Below, in pieces: positions 21,581 through 34,369 of a DNA stretch of 60,000 nt. The stretch covers positions 11,276,635 to 11,336,634 of the forward strand of contig NC_087079.1 in NCBI RefSeq assembly GCF_026151205.1, in the 5' to 3' direction. The notes below the pieces were generated by a model. It was not told where the DNA came from. It did not search any database and saw nothing but the letters and a program-made list of their open reading frames with translations. Each line of letters opens with the position of its first letter. Position 1 is the first letter of the stretch. The position numbers and the translations under genes were made by a program. Source of the stretch: Bolinopsis microptera. Lineage: Eukaryota > Ctenophora > Tentaculata > Lobata > Bolinopsidae.

Positions 21581-24500
21581 ATGTGGTTCGGATTAGGAGA
21601 CTCCAATAAATTCTACAAGATATCAGACTACGATAAGACTGGCCTCTGCCAGACCACCTATACATTCGTTGAGGAGGAAGACGGCAAGCTGTCCGGAGAG
21701 TGAGTGTTAAACCTAATTCTACACGTCATTATATATATAATTATCTGTCATTATCTAATTATATATGTAATTATGCGTTATAATATAATTATCAAAATTT
21801 CTCTCAACTTGGCGTGCATTTTCTCAACTTGCTCGTACACTTTTTTTGACAGAAACTTAACGTTCCGACGCCACAAAACCTTATAAATGGAAAACATCTG
21901 ATCTCCACCAAACTGGCAACAATTCCGTTCCATCACGTGACCACTTCTTGGCTGGTTCGCACGAGTTACAACTCTGTGGGTACATGGAAACAAATTAAAG
22001 TCGTTAAGAGTGAGGTTAAAGGAACAGATCCACCTCGCCACCTACCCCGTTATAAGCCGTACAACCTCCCTCACCTACACCTGTCACTAACACCCTCATC
22101 CGCGCCGTACGTGCACTTGATTAGCTCAGAGTTTGGTATTTGCCGAATTATGATTTCGTATTGTTTTCAAGTTGTTGAGCCACCTTTAGTGGGAGTTTCG
22201 TGTTTGGTTTAGGCGGAGATTAGGAGTGTTAACGAGATGCATGTAGCCCGGTGTCCTGTAATAATCCATTACTGAGTACTGGTGTGCGGGAGATGTTACC
22301 AATTTGATGCTTTCAACAGTCTCATTATCACTGGCAGTGCTTTAGAGATACTAATACTGTAAAGACAATACCACATCACTTGTTGCATCTGTTTCGTTTA
22401 TAAAAGTGTATGGCCAGAATTCAATTAATACCAGGTTTTTGACAATTGTTACTACGCGAGTATTAACCGGCCATGCCAGGATCCAATTTGCTGCGTCTAT
22501 TTTAAAGTTAACGTTTTAAAACAAAATGCAAACATGTCACATACCTTCGTTATATAGTTATATAAGAAAGCTTGATGCCTATATACTTACATACGCGGCA
22601 GAAATTTTTAGAATGCACTGGAATAACAGGAATAGGCAACAGTTGGCACATGTAACAATCTGATTACAGTGTGTGTTATGTTGAAATATATTATAACGGA
22701 AGTATCCGCCACCGGAAGAATACTCAGTTACACATCTGACATCACACTTAGGGCTACCAAAAATCAGGAGAATGTAGACCTTCAATCTGTCAGAATACCT
22801 CAAGAGGCACTGTAGTTCTAGAGGTTTTGATAATATCCCGATGAGAGTATCTTAGTTTTAAATGACAGTCTGTCTCGAAAAGCCGAGGGGTTGATCCACA
22901 AGCCTGTAGCATTGCGGTTTAAAGTCAAAATTATGAATGAAACTGTTTGATTGACAATAATTCCAAAACACACAGTTAACCTGAGAGCAAACGTTTTGCC
23001 GCTCTATACTTCCAATTCTAGAAACTGCTGCGAGATTCTTTGAAGGCTAGTGGCGGTCCAATTGAAATATAGTAAAATTGAAAGTGGTAAATCAACCTGT
23101 CATCTGCGGCTGCAGTTAGCACATAACAAGCTCGCTCAACGGTCGGTCAGTAGTCGCTCCACAGTCCTGTTCACAAGTTCTCCAAGGTTTTGACTTTTGT
23201 GCACTATTATACTGACAAACATTTTCTCAGTGACACCTGCAAACTTGTTGACCGTGATAAGTCTTAACCTTATATGGTATAAACACTACCATGGAAACAT
23301 TACCCTATGTATGTACATAAGAATAATCTCTCCCAGCCATCCTTAGATCATTGCCAATAGGATAAACATAATTTTCCCCGAAAATTACCGCACCAACAAT
23401 CGCGGATTTACGAATTGTACGTTTATAATCGTATTAAATTGTTATTACCACTGCCTCCGTGAGTGTGCCCTTTCGAGCTGAAGCAGTGAGTGATGGCAAC
23501 TCTTTCTGTCCACATTTTATCCAGTGAAGGTGACTTCGAAACTGAAAGACGTTTGTTCTCCTCCTGGAAAGCCCCCATGATAGGGGACATCTGCATGTTC
23601 CTCATGTTTAGGCTTGAGACCATAGAGCGGAGTACGGACTATTGCTTGCTATGCCGCCACTCTTGTTGGTTGGTTTAAGTCATGTCGCTAAAATACAGCT
23701 ATCTGGTTGGCTAGTTTGAGTCACATGGCTAGAATTCATCTCTCTCGTTGGCTTGATCGCAGGCGTATTTCCGCTGCTTCAAGTGATAATGCTAGCAGCA
23801 TCGTGTATAATATTCATATGTAACTTTAAGTTTTCGTATAAGTGTGTTTAACTAATAATAACCTTATTCCACGTTGTAGAACTTTTAATAGTCTTCACCT
23901 CTCCGAAACCTCTCCACCTCCCTAAAACCTTGCGTCCTATAAGTAAACCATTTATTTTCAAGTCTGCAGTAAGAGACGATACTACATTTTCTGACCAACT
24001 AACAAGACGATAATTCGTTTTGGCAAATACGTTTATCGAAATTCATTGCAGAATAATAAGTCTTAACCTAATATGGTGGTATTATCATGGTGACCTCATC
24101 ACCCTTCATAGTAATAATCTCTCCAGGGCTGCCTTCGATAATTCATTATTGCCAACTTCGTTAAAGCATTAAGATAACTCCGTACTAGACCTGCACTGCA
24201 ATAATTGCTGTTTTACGGATAAGATTATCAGTTTGATAAACTGTTTATTAAGACTGTGATTAGCTTCTTCTGACTCTTAAATATACCGCAAATTAGATTT
24301 GTTCAGAGAGATTTGTCTTTCTACTAATGTCCTTGTTTATTGCTTACCGTTGACGGTCGATATACTGCAGTATAGGTTAAAGGTTGAGAGAATAGCGAGA
24401 CCATGTGTGGATGTAAATCCTGCTGGATACAGTAAGTACCTTATTTCTCTCTTCAAATGTTTGTTTTTACTCCGCAAAACTACGTCTTAATTTGTTATTA

Positions 24501-24672
24501 CTCGGTAGATAAGTGGACATTTTTTTTTACACAAGCTTCCATTCACGGGATAGCCAGTTACCTGGCAACGCCCGCTCATGATGCACTTCTCCAAGCTCAC
24601 ACAAGTGTCAGCAAGGAGGAAGATATTCATGCATTTCTGCACGAGGAGCCCATCACAGCTACCAACAATTAA
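21581..24672 (+). CDS. Candidate lipocalin-like gene or remnant, three exons
   Basis: Proposed exons 21581-21699, 24376-24431 and 24536-24672 join in frame (phases 2 and 1) with donors GA|GTGAGT and A|GTAAGT and a strong poly-T acceptor before the last. The ~104-aa product has 'NKFYKISDYDKTGLCQ', 'TYTFVEEEDGKL' and 'SIHGIASYLATPAHDALL'. Lipocalins bind small hydrophobic ligands in a beta-barrel. Their order of a W/Y-x-I strand, a Cys before a 'TYxL' strand, an acidic turn with G-K, an 'I.G.A' strand and a 'PAKL' strand resembles this. The protein stops early ('...EEPITATNN'), lacks a signal peptide and lacks the second half of the barrel. The first ATG has a poor context, directly after an in-frame TGA. 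So it may be missing exons or be a pseudogene. The 2.7-kb first intron contains repeats. An alternative acceptor for exon 2 is at 24370/24371, which would not fit a phase-2 partner. Confidence 0.35.
21700..23255. other. Intron of the preceding candidate, or intergenic
   Basis: The 91-aa frame at 21937-22212 has no recognisable motif. Nothing else is supported. Confidence 0.4.
23260..24155. repeat. Interspersed repeat copy A with ~100-bp flanking direct repeats
   Basis: The stretch from about 23480 to 24050 resembles 25265-25735 in the same order of landmarks: TTGCTTGCTATGCC, a TTGGTTGGTTTAAGTCATG-type unit, TCTCTCGTTGG, GCTTCAAGT and CTTCACCTCTCC. About 100 bp at 23260-23360 (TAAGTCTTAACCTTATATGG and on) recur in diverged form at 24055-24155. 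Three copies of the CCAAT/E-box unit lie at 23659-23757. The repeat class is not recognised. Confidence 0.65.
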
Positions 24673-25264
24673 TTGTTATTATTACTGAGCGGAAAGCTAT
24701 GACGCGTCTCAGACCATTTGTTGTTGGGACCAGATTTGGTGGCAGTACCAGGGTCCACTAATGAACTTTCTGTATAGTTAGTAATTACTCATTAGTGTTT
24801 ATTAATTGCTAATGAGTTCAGTATAATTACTTAATTACTGGAACTTTCTTTTAATTGTCTTCTACTTCTGGGATACTTTATAGGGAGTGTTCTGGGGATA
24901 TGTTAGTGAGAATACCTTGTAGATCTTTAAATTTCTAAAGTGCGTTGATGTTTAAATGATCTATACTAACATTGCAATGAATCCATGCATAAGCGTTTAC
25001 TGAGGACTGTTAGACAGTAAACTATAAAATGCCCTGTTTTGTTTGTCTAGTTTGGGTTTATCGAAGAAAGTCTTTTAACCTGAAAACTTTATTTTTTCTT
25101 TCACCTACAAAAAAACTTTAAAAACAGAAAAAAATTCCTACGGAAATGAATGGTGTAAAATTGGGGGACGGCGTCTAATCGGGACTTGTAAAAAGCAGAC
25201 GGATTGCACTACTTTTGTAAATCGTATTAATTCATGCTGGATCACTACGTCGGCGACCTTCTGA
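24673..25264. other. No gene seen
   Basis: AT-rich spacer between the lipocalin-like candidate and repeat copy B. No canonical AATAAA lies close to the candidate stop codon. Confidence 0.5.
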
Positions 25265-25735
25265 AGTAGTGAGAGATGACAACACCAACACCATGACAGC
25301 ACCATGGCAACACCCTCCACGCGCTCCCCTCTCCACATCTCATCCACTTGAGATGATATTGAAAGACACTCCCTCTCGCCTTGGAAAGTCCCTCATCATG
25401 TTGATGCTTCCGGGCATAGGGCGGACTTTTGCTTGCTTTGCCAACCCTCTGATTGGTTATTTTAAGTCATGAATTTATACAATACAGATCTCTCGTTGGT
25501 CAGACCTTTATAGTTCTACAGCTTCAAGTTGAGGACCAGCACATCGTGAATAACATTCGGATGATACTGTGCGAGTTCTCGAATTGTGTCTAACCACTTT
25601 TCCATATTCCTTGCCTAGGAGCTTTACTTGTGATACTCTTCACCTCTCCTCACCTCTTGACATTTCAAGAGAAAACATACTTTGTAGCCTTCAAAAAATA
25701 TTATTCTAATTTTATCATCACATTATATAACGGAC
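25265..25735. repeat. Interspersed repeat copy B
   Basis: Diverged counterpart of 23480-24050, with two CCAAT/E-box units at 25445-25506 that have lost the exact E-box. The 67-aa frame across it is not considered a gene. Confidence 0.6.
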
Positions 25736-28700
25736 AATGTTCAGCTCACTGACTAACGATACGATAAATCATTTGTATTTTAAGTTACATAAAAATTCTA
25801 AATACCATATAATATATTAGGGCTCCAGTATAGACTCTGGCGTGATGGGTAAAGAAACTGCATTTTTTCTTTGGGGGGTAATTGATAACAATATATTTGA
25901 TTTAATACACATTCACATTTTACGAGTTTAACAGTTCATGTTTAAACTTTAAAAACAGTTAACTGCTCTCCTGTAATTCAACCCGTCTTCTAGCATCATA
26001 CAAGCGTTGAACGGGTAGAGCTCTTTTATTAGGCTGCCGTATATTCTGGGCGCTTTTCTTGTGAAGCTTCTAATCTAGTGTATTATTTGTTCTCCTGAAT
26101 CTCATCGGCAGACTACATTACTTTTGTTTTTCATCTCATTGACTGTTCCATTAATTTAGCACTCTGGTGTAATCAGTACCAATCAAACACGGATGTTTTC
26201 GCTTGTTATCTGATAATCGTGTCGGCACACTGCCAGTAAAACGTTTCCCCTAACCGTCGGAGATGCTTTCTCGACCAGGCACCTTTGTTCGTAAACCAGC
26301 GAAGTCTAAGCTCTGATTTATATTTTGAATTCCATTACGTCAATTTACGTGCACAGATCATGGTCTCCGTCAGACACATCTTGAAAGTAATTTAGATAGT
26401 GACGTAGACTGATAGACTGGTATACAGGATATATTTCAATGGACGTGACAGGGTCTCAGGGAGACCTTTGTACTGGTCTATAATGGAGCTTTTGTAGGTG
26501 ACACTGTAAGAGGGACCGAGCAGGTCTGGTCAGGGGTAGGAAATCTCCATATGTTAATCAGATTGTTAAAAACCTCTCAAATTAACAGTTAACCAGCTCT
26601 GTGATACACCCCTGCACATTGTGTTATAGTGAGGGTGGTTAGGGTGGTTAGGAGGGTTTCCATGGTGATTGGTGCTGCATGTTCTTAATTCTCAGTTATA
26701 CTTTACACCTTAAACTTTTGGTCCCTTAAACGCGCTTGTACCATAACTTTCATCTAACTGGTGCTAAATTTACGAAACATTTGTAAAGTCAAAAGAGGGT
26801 TAAGGGTCTTGTCTTAATATTTCAGAACCAAATTAATAGGCGAAAAATTTAAAAAATAATCACGTTCACAGTAAACAAAACTAAAATATAAAAATGGTAA
26901 AATTTACAGTCGATTTAATATCGGAACAAACTTTAGAACCTAACTTTCGCCGACGTAATTGTGTGTTGAAGCCAAATCAAAATGGCCCTGTTATTACCTA
27001 CACCAGAATGTTCTGTATCCAGCAAATCTCTGATATTATCCTATCTAAGATTAGCGGCAGAGAGTATTATATTAAAAGCAGCAAAGTTTAGGCAGATCGT
27101 CATTAATTCCTCCAGCTTCTATTTACTAGTAACTAGTTCTACAGTCTTCAGCAATGAAACGCTACTGTAATCCGTTCCGTTAATTCTTAAGTCCAATAAG
27201 AATCTAAGTGCCGTCCTTATTTTATTATCTAAGATGAACCTAGGAAGGATATGATGACTGATGTTCGGATTAATCGTGCAGCTGGATGTATTTATACAAG
27301 CTGTCCGCACCAGTCACCAGCTAGTTAGACCTCACGATCAGTTAACTCTTTTCATTTTGTGATTTCCATTTTTTTTTTCAGATGAAGAATCTTCTTATGA
27401 TTTCATATTGAGAAATGAGGATGGTTGTAATTTTCAAGTTTTTGTTGCTAATTCATGATCTCATGAAAGAGAACTGCTCTCAGTCGAACCAGGTTTTCAA
27501 GTGCACTGAATAAATGGTCGCACAATCATTTTCCATTCTCCGGCTCTGCCGACGGAATAAAAGATGGTGGTGATTCGACTCTCTTTTGCTAGAATGCTCG
27601 AATACATCTTTATTGAATTACCTGATATTAACCCTTTGATCGGTCTACACCTTTTGTCAGGTTTAATTGTATTTTTTTAATACCTGCACACATCCATTCA
27701 CCTAACTTAAGCAACAAAAGCTGGCTCAGCTTTGGTTGTGTAAAACTTGTACTTAATACTTTGATATCATTGTAATAGTTCTCTCTGATTATTGTTTACC
27801 TGACTCACCATTCGGGTGCAGTCCCTTGTAATTTGTTTCCGCTTTCTTGGAAAGTTGTCCAACTTTTATAAAAAACACCGTGATCTAATCAGGATCCTGA
27901 GTATGAATATTTATATATATTTATATTGTTAGTCAGCCACAACTGTCAGTAAAACAACGCGTTGACTTCAAATGTCCGTAGAATATACCTTTACAGTCAT
28001 CCTCAAATTATTTGTAATATAGTAGTGTTGAAAGTATTAATTATTATTATTATTCATATATAATATATATATATATAAATATGATGGCAACTGCAGGGAG
28101 GCAGTTTTGCCGCTCCAACAAACATATCATGGTTAATGTCATTCTCTTAATACTTATACCCTGCTGTATTATAAACCAAATATCATAGTGAATAAAAAGT
28201 GAAGATTCAGAATGAGGCGTGGAAAATGCCCATACTGACTAAGATGACCAGTTTAGCGCGAATTTCTGAATAGTTTAAAGATTGAAGCCATGATAACACT
28301 AGTTAACGTAATAGACGCTAGTAATAAACGCTAGAAATGAAATCTAGTAATAAACACGTACAGTACCTGGTCTCCGTTTTTAATATTTTACACACCGAGC
28401 GGCGAACACTAATCTAAGCAGTATATCTACTCTCTAGGCGGGATTGTAAAAACAGATTAGTCAAAACACGCACACAGTACAAAAAAACTAAGTTGACCTA
28501 TATTAATGGTTTATGACGAATAAACCAATTAACAGCTAAGCGCCGGCCAGAAATAAATGTAAAAACCAATATCATGTATATCAAAAAGTAATTCGAGTTA
28601 TAAACCTTGGTCCACTAGGTCGAGTAGGTAGAAATTAGAATAGGTCGAGTAGGTCGAGTAAACAGATTTTGAAGAGCTGGTCGTTGGACGATGTAACCAA

Positions 28701-29874
28701 TGTGAGCAAGATTAGCCTAAACACTTCATAGTAAATGCCTAGTCCATGGGATACATCGCCACCTCCTGCCTCACTGTCTTGATTTATACGGGCATTAAAA
28801 GCAAAGTTAGTTCACAATGCAGTCTAGTTCACAGACTAGTTTTCTTGAAATATTAACATAAAATTATCATAATTTTCAATTGTGTGTGTAAGGTAATCGC
28901 CCCAGAATTGCTATATGGGCATTTGGCATTGTCCCACACCACATTTCATGCTATAAATCATGTCAAATTATTCAAATGCTCCTAAACCCTAGCCCACAAG
29001 ATAGGGTAGAATCACGGGCCATTTTCCATTTGTCAAGTGTGGTGAGTTAATAAGTCGTGTAGGTACGATCCTCAGCTTACAAAACATTCTCAGTTCGCAC
29101 CTTGGTTTACGTTTCTGTCTTTCAATTGGACAATGGTATTTTCAGTTACTCGTTCATTTGTGTCAGTGTCCCGTGCTTATTGTATGCTCTTCATATTCAC
29201 GATGCACGTGTCCCTGAAACAGCAACAGATCCCTTGGCACTCACCCTTAATCGGCCTTTTAGCATGAGCTTCCACTATGTCATTGAGCAGCAAGATAGTC
29301 GAAACGTATGATCTGCACATATTCCCTTTTGTATAGTATAAAAATGGAACAGTTAAATTACATAATACCTTGTATATGTCGTTCTCCACAACCTTTTGAT
29401 ACTTGCTGAACTCTGTAAGTATAAGATGAATTTCGATAGCGAAGTATGTATCATGGGCATGCAAGCAATCATGCGAGCATAGCATCGAGCTAATACATTG
29501 TCTCTCCAACAGCTACAGCTAGGATACGCTATAATCTGTTGAATGTCGACATGCATTGTAGGAATAGCTTATATCCACAATGCGTAATCAGCTACAATAG
29601 CTACTCCTGGTCATAGTATGTTAAATATGTTTGATTGCCACAACGAAATGGTATTGGCGATTATAGTAATTATAGCTATTATAGCTATTACAGCAACAAC
29701 ACAGTGGCTCGTATAGATAGGAAGTATTAAGTAATACCAGAAACACTAGCCGAGCTATGGAATCTGGATTGTATAATAACGCTTTTGTCGATAGATATGA
29801 AAGTTTCCTGAATGAAAAGTGACATTTGAGCAGTAGATGTTTTCAGCGAGCACGACGATCTGACTACCGCTACA
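25736..29874. other. No gene seen
   Basis: About 4 kb of AT-rich sequence. Frames of 60-110 codons on both strands (for example the minus-strand one at 29177-29509) have no motif or coding character. A TA-rich run lies at 28040-28080. Confidence 0.5.
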
Positions 29875-30142
29875 ATGGGTCTGTTCACTTTGAAGTGAGT
29901 ATAATCAATGTATGGCTTTGTTTTTATAATCGGCCTACAATGCTGTATAATCAGTATGTTTAGCACGAAATATTTGGGCGACAATAAAATAAAGTCACGT
30001 GGAGATTCTCAATTTATTACCTGATACGTAGTGGTATGAATATAATTCTCTTTATAGTATTAAATATTATACCGTCTCGCGAGTTCGATTTTATAGCTGC
30101 ACACATTGTTGCTGGATTTCATCTTTTTAATTTGATAAAGAC

Positions 30143-30541
30143 ATGAACGGTTCGAACGTCGGCACTTTGCTGATGATTAGCGAACAGAGAAAATCCTACG
30201 TTAGCCCCAGACTTGCACATCACCGGAAAGTCTCGCCTGTGCCGAACCCGCGGCGCTCTAAAAAACAGATTAAAAAGCAGCTTATGCCGCTGCCAGAGAA
30301 GAGAGACCCATCCTGCTCGCTGGATGAGGAGGACTATGGAGGATATGATATCCCTGAAGCTAATGAAGGCGTCCATCATATGGGTCACAAAAGATCGCTC
30401 ACACAAAGAGTGTCCACTTTCTTCAGGAGGTAAAGTGTACTCTTTAATCTCTGTACTGCTTTAGTTGTGTCTACCGTGAAATTATCTGTGTTCAACAGAT
30501 ACATGCTCCACTATGTTACTCCACCTATTATACCAAAATAA
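30143..30541 (+). CDS. Small two-exon candidate gene, unknown protein (~109 aa)
   Basis: Exon 1 (30143-30429) starts at an ATG with G at -3 and an in-frame TAA 12 nt upstream. It ends at GAG|GTAAAG in phase 2. A 69-nt intron leads to acceptor TGTGTTCAACAG and exon 2 (30499-30541), which adds 'YMLHYVTPPIIPK' and stops. The stop overlaps an AATAAA poly(A) signal. The protein is rich in Arg/Lys and Pro in its first half, has an acidic patch 'LDEEDYGGYD' (about residues 67-76), and has the basic serine motif 'KRSLTQRVSTFF' before the junction. There is no signal peptide or membrane segment, and I recognise no family. Exon 1 could instead be an alternative first exon of a downstream gene, with the short second exon as an early poly(A) end. 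Confidence 0.5.
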
Positions 30542-30542
30542 A
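30537..30542 (+). promoter_or_regulatory. Poly(A) signal AATAAA overlapping the stop codon
   Basis: AATAAA shares its TAA with the stop of the two-exon candidate at 30143-30541. Confidence 0.5.
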
Positions 30543-30763
30543 GTTGACTGTTTTTGTCGTCGCACCGCCTGTGTGCCGATGGCACAACTAGAGATTATAC
30601 ACTAACAAAAGATTTAAAATTTGGATGTGGTATTATTTCTAAAATATTGATGTATTCTTACTGTTCTGCTCTCCCACAGCATTCTATGGCAACAATTATT
30701 CGTCCACAGAACAATGCACACTTTATCGGCAAATAGGTACAATGCCGACCGGCTATACTAGCC

Positions 30764-30873
30764 GGCTGTTACGGTAACAGCCTTCTAACAGCCGTTATAA
30801 TAGCCGGTTAATACTCAATAGCCATAACAAAACACAAATAAGCGTTAGCTGGCCGGCTGTTATGGTAACAGCC
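30764..30873. repeat. Duplicated near-palindromes
   Basis: GGCTGTTACGGTAACAGCC at 30764-30782 and GGCTGTTATGGTAACAGCC at 30855-30873 are self-complementary apart from the centre. Flanks are similar (GCC before, TAACAGC or CAACAGC after), so this is a diverged tandem pair with a ~91-bp period. Confidence 0.8.
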
Positions 30874-31812
30874 CTCCAACAGCTGGTTATACGGGGGTTC
30901 GTTCATGTTCTATCCCCTTTTTCTGATAATTTCAGAGTTTTAGAAATCACCACCTTTTTAAAATCAGAGTTTGTACATTTTAATTGGACACCAACCTGGA
31001 GTAGATAATTTAAGCGAGAGAATTTTAAGAAATAATCACGAGAATATTCAAATGGAATAATTGATGATGGGCATGAAATAAGAAGCGTCTGTTCTCAGGG
31101 AAATTAACCGCCTATTGAAGAGGAAACCCAAAGGATGCACGCATAGGGAGCTTGTAACAATGTAACATGTTGTAGCATGCAATGAATAATGCTGGATTTT
31201 ATTGTAACAGTGTTAAGGAACTCCCGGGTTTCATCGCTATATCTACTTATCTAGGAAGTTCTTGTGATGTGATGTGATGAGGGAATGTGCTCTGTAGAGG
31301 TTAGGGAGAGTAGTGGTACGGTAAAACTAAAAGTACGCCGATTAAAATAGGTGATGTACAGCAAGATACAAAATACAAGGGCAGGTCTCTCCCGCAAGTT
31401 GGGATGGCCTGAGGTGCTTATCTCCTTTTCGGTAACCCTAAGCCAAGACACTATAATATAGCTGTGATTTGGTACAGCTTCGGCTGGTGATACACTGTGT
31501 ATCATACACACTCCCTGGCTCGTAGGACTAACCCCCCTAACTAAAAAGTTCAAAACCTTCAACATATCTCCAATTTTAATAATGTCAACACTTCAAATTT
31601 AATAAACGCATAGCGCCACATCGTCTTTGTATTTTGATAAAATGTTTTTGCCGGTCTCCAACGCAAAAGCTATTAGTATTATTCACTGTTTTTGTCCATT
31701 TTTTAATGAAAGTCTTTCCAAGCAGTACATACCTACGACTATTGAATGAATATAGAATAAATGTCTCGAATCTTCTCAAAAGAATGTAAGCATCTTAAAT
31801 ATTGCAATTTAG
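30874..31812. other. No gene seen
   Basis: No supported coding region. The minus-strand 104-codon frame at 31251-31565 shows no motif. Confidence 0.5.
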
Positions 31813-31917
31813 ATGGGATGCCGTAACACAGATAAGTCCAAAAATTACAAGGAAGATGAAACTAAGGTTATATTTATCCTAATCGATAAAGTCAACACCA
31901 TTGGCGCAATAAAGTAA
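31813..31917 (+). CDS. Possible small ORF with acylation-type N-terminus (34 aa)
   Basis: The frame reads 'MGCRNTDKSKNYKEDETK' and then a hydrophobic tail 'VIFILIDKV' up to a TAA. Met-Gly-Cys followed by Lys-rich sequence is the arrangement used for N-myristoylation plus palmitoylation, but position 6 is Thr and the ORF is short. A GTTATA donor after codon 18 would make it a phase-0 first exon. It may be chance. Confidence 0.2.
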   Translation: MGCRNTDKSKNYKEDETKVIFILIDKVNTIGAIK

Positions 31918-33504
31918 AAAGAAACATCTTAATCTGCAAAATCACATACCTTAATAATCAATTCCAGAGCTAGACAAAGCTTATCAAACATATAAACATG
32001 ATTCATTCCATCAATTTAAGACATTTTGTAATTTGTTATGAAAATTTTATATAATCTCTTGTTATATTTTTTTGTATTTTGTAAACTGCTCTCACTGTTT
32101 GACTTTCATGGTTTATTTATTACTTGAACATTGAACAATTAATTTGTATTTTAAGGCTGTGTGATAGACACTACGTTTATTAATCTCAGGTACTATATTA
32201 AAGGTGACTAGCCTGCAGTCGTCTGTCATGGCTGGTATACTGCAAGATAGTTTATCTTTAATGAAATTAGTGCTAGTAATGCAACTTTAATTTGTTCAAC
32301 AAAGAAAACATGATTTTGTATTTTAAACGTTTACAAAATAACAAAGTTACAAATGTACAGCCAATCGAACAAACATATAAAATATGCCGAAATGTATATT
32401 ATGTGCTAAAAAGCGTGGGTCAGTGATACAAGTACAGAGGACAATTTTCAAAGCAGAAGTTATATGGCCACCCAAACTCTCAATAACATCACCTCCACCT
32501 AGGAATAAAATAATGAATAGAAAAATATTGTATCATGTAATTATAATATTAATCATACATATACTGATCAGTGTGCTAGATTCATTGAATCCAATAGACC
32601 ACGAAGTGTCAATTGACCAAATGCTTCCTTCCTGCACGCTTTTCACTAATTCTATCAGGACAGATCCATACATCTTTGTGGGTCTCAACTAGCCTCAGTC
32701 TCCCTGTTTTCATCAGAATCTGATTAACTGCTGTAGAGCTCGGGACGATGATCTTGACTGGTCGGATAGCCGTACCTGGACTCTTCCAATCGACTCTTGA
32801 CGCTGATCTCCTCCAAAACAGCGGTTACCACAGTTACCACGGTTACCACCAAAACAGTGGTTACCACAGCTGGAATCTATTCTTCGTCCTTTTCTTCTTT
32901 CAACCGAAACACAATCAGGTTCCTGCTGCTGTCCTCCTCTGCAGCCACACTCTTTATAACTTTCTTCAACGTTTACTACTGCAGACCGTACTACCAGTAC
33001 CACTTGCACTGTTCTTTTGTACAGCTGCACCCCTGAATTGAAAAGTAGGACCCCTAAATTAGGGGCCCCTAATAAGCATATATATTGGTAGAGGCGTGGT
33101 GCCTACTACAAGCAATGCGATCTATAACACTCATGCTTTACTGCCCGGAGAGACCTACTTTAGGTACACACCGTTACACATCAGGTCATATTATCCAGAT
33201 CGCATCTGTTCATAGATGGGTCCTGGTGTTCCGATGATATTATGATGTAATTGGTGTGCACCGAACTTGTATTTGGAAGTATTATGACTGTTTATGGTGT
33301 TGTCACGGGGTTTTATCCCTTTATTTGTCTTATGTTGTATAGAGTAGCTAAATATGTCTTGTTGTAATTTTTATGCACATAGCATATTATATATAGAATT
33401 TTCAGCTTAGCTTCCATGGGAGCCCCTTCGTGTGGTACTTGACCCACTAGAAACTTGGGCATAGCTCTCACAGAAATCCCCGTAGGCTAAGCTTAAAGCA
33501 TTGG
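31918..33504. other. No gene seen
   Basis: AT-rich, with a short run of GGTTACCAC-type words at about 32820-32870. A 102-codon frame (32384-32692) is discussed under rejected items. Confidence 0.45.
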
Positions 33505-33890
33505 TACGACCTTTTTTGTATATTTCTATCTTTTTTGTGTATTACCACGCTTCTATAATGCCTTGTTTGCTGTGACATATAAATGGTTCTGTAATTATCT
33601 ACAGACATTTTGTACGTTGGGATATAATGACTGTGTCTTGTTTGGTGTGACACAATATGTGTATCATATTTTGTGAACCCGTTGGTAAGGTTGAAACTTG
33701 AAGCAGCGCACGACCTTTTTGCATATTTCTCTATTTTTTGTGTATTACCACGCTTCTATTATTATATGTTTTATTTGGTTTGACACAAAAGTTTTGTAAT
33801 TATCTACAAATATTTTGTATGTTGAATTATTATTTCTTGTGTGGTGTGACATGATATGTTTATTTTATTTTTTGGACCTGGTTGGCTGGT
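33505..33890. repeat. Tandem duplication with ~204-bp period
   Basis: Two diverged units (33505-33708 and 33709-33890) share in order ACGACCTTTTT, TTTTGTGTATTACCACGC, TGTAATTATCTAC, TTTTGTA.GTTG and GGTGTGACA. Confidence 0.85.
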
Positions 33891-34369
33891 GTGTTTCAGG
33901 CGCACTGAAGCATACAGCCCACTTCAGTGCACAATTGAGAGGCAGTCTCCGTCCATCCTTTTTCAGTGGAACCTGAGGGCTGCCACTCCCTGACCCCCAT
34001 AGCACTGAAGATATCATCATATGGTGTTGAGATCTCTACGTGTTTTGTATGGTTCATTGGACACGTTAGCAAACATACCTATGGTAGACCTTAACTGCAG
34101 CCAAGCAAGGAAGGGCGTAGCACGGCCGATCTCACCCATCATGTGTAATGTGTATAAACCCCTTCGCACGATGTCGTTCTATCTTCTTCTACTATTGAGT
34201 CGATTGACAGAAAGATTCAATAGACAGACAGGCAGGAGTGCCACTATTGATTTATTGCCGCACTTTAGCACCATTGGCCGATATTTTTTCCGTACCGTCA
34301 TTTTTTTTATGCAAAGCACAATTATGTTTAACCATCATTATTAACCATGTTAACCTGTCGCTATTACTA
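33891..34369. other. No gene seen
   Basis: The 107-codon frame at 34021-34344 has no recognisable motif. Confidence 0.5.

Noticed and set aside
24403-24431. Candidate phase-2 first exon 'MCGCKSCWI' with donor GTAAGT
   Set aside because: The same donor is better explained by another frame that joins the next exon at 24536 in phase and continues for 45 codons.
32384-32692. 102-codon frame starting 'MPKCILCAKKRGS'
   Set aside because: The CxxC start is suggestive, but the rest is AT-driven with a long Ile-rich run and no splice or family support.
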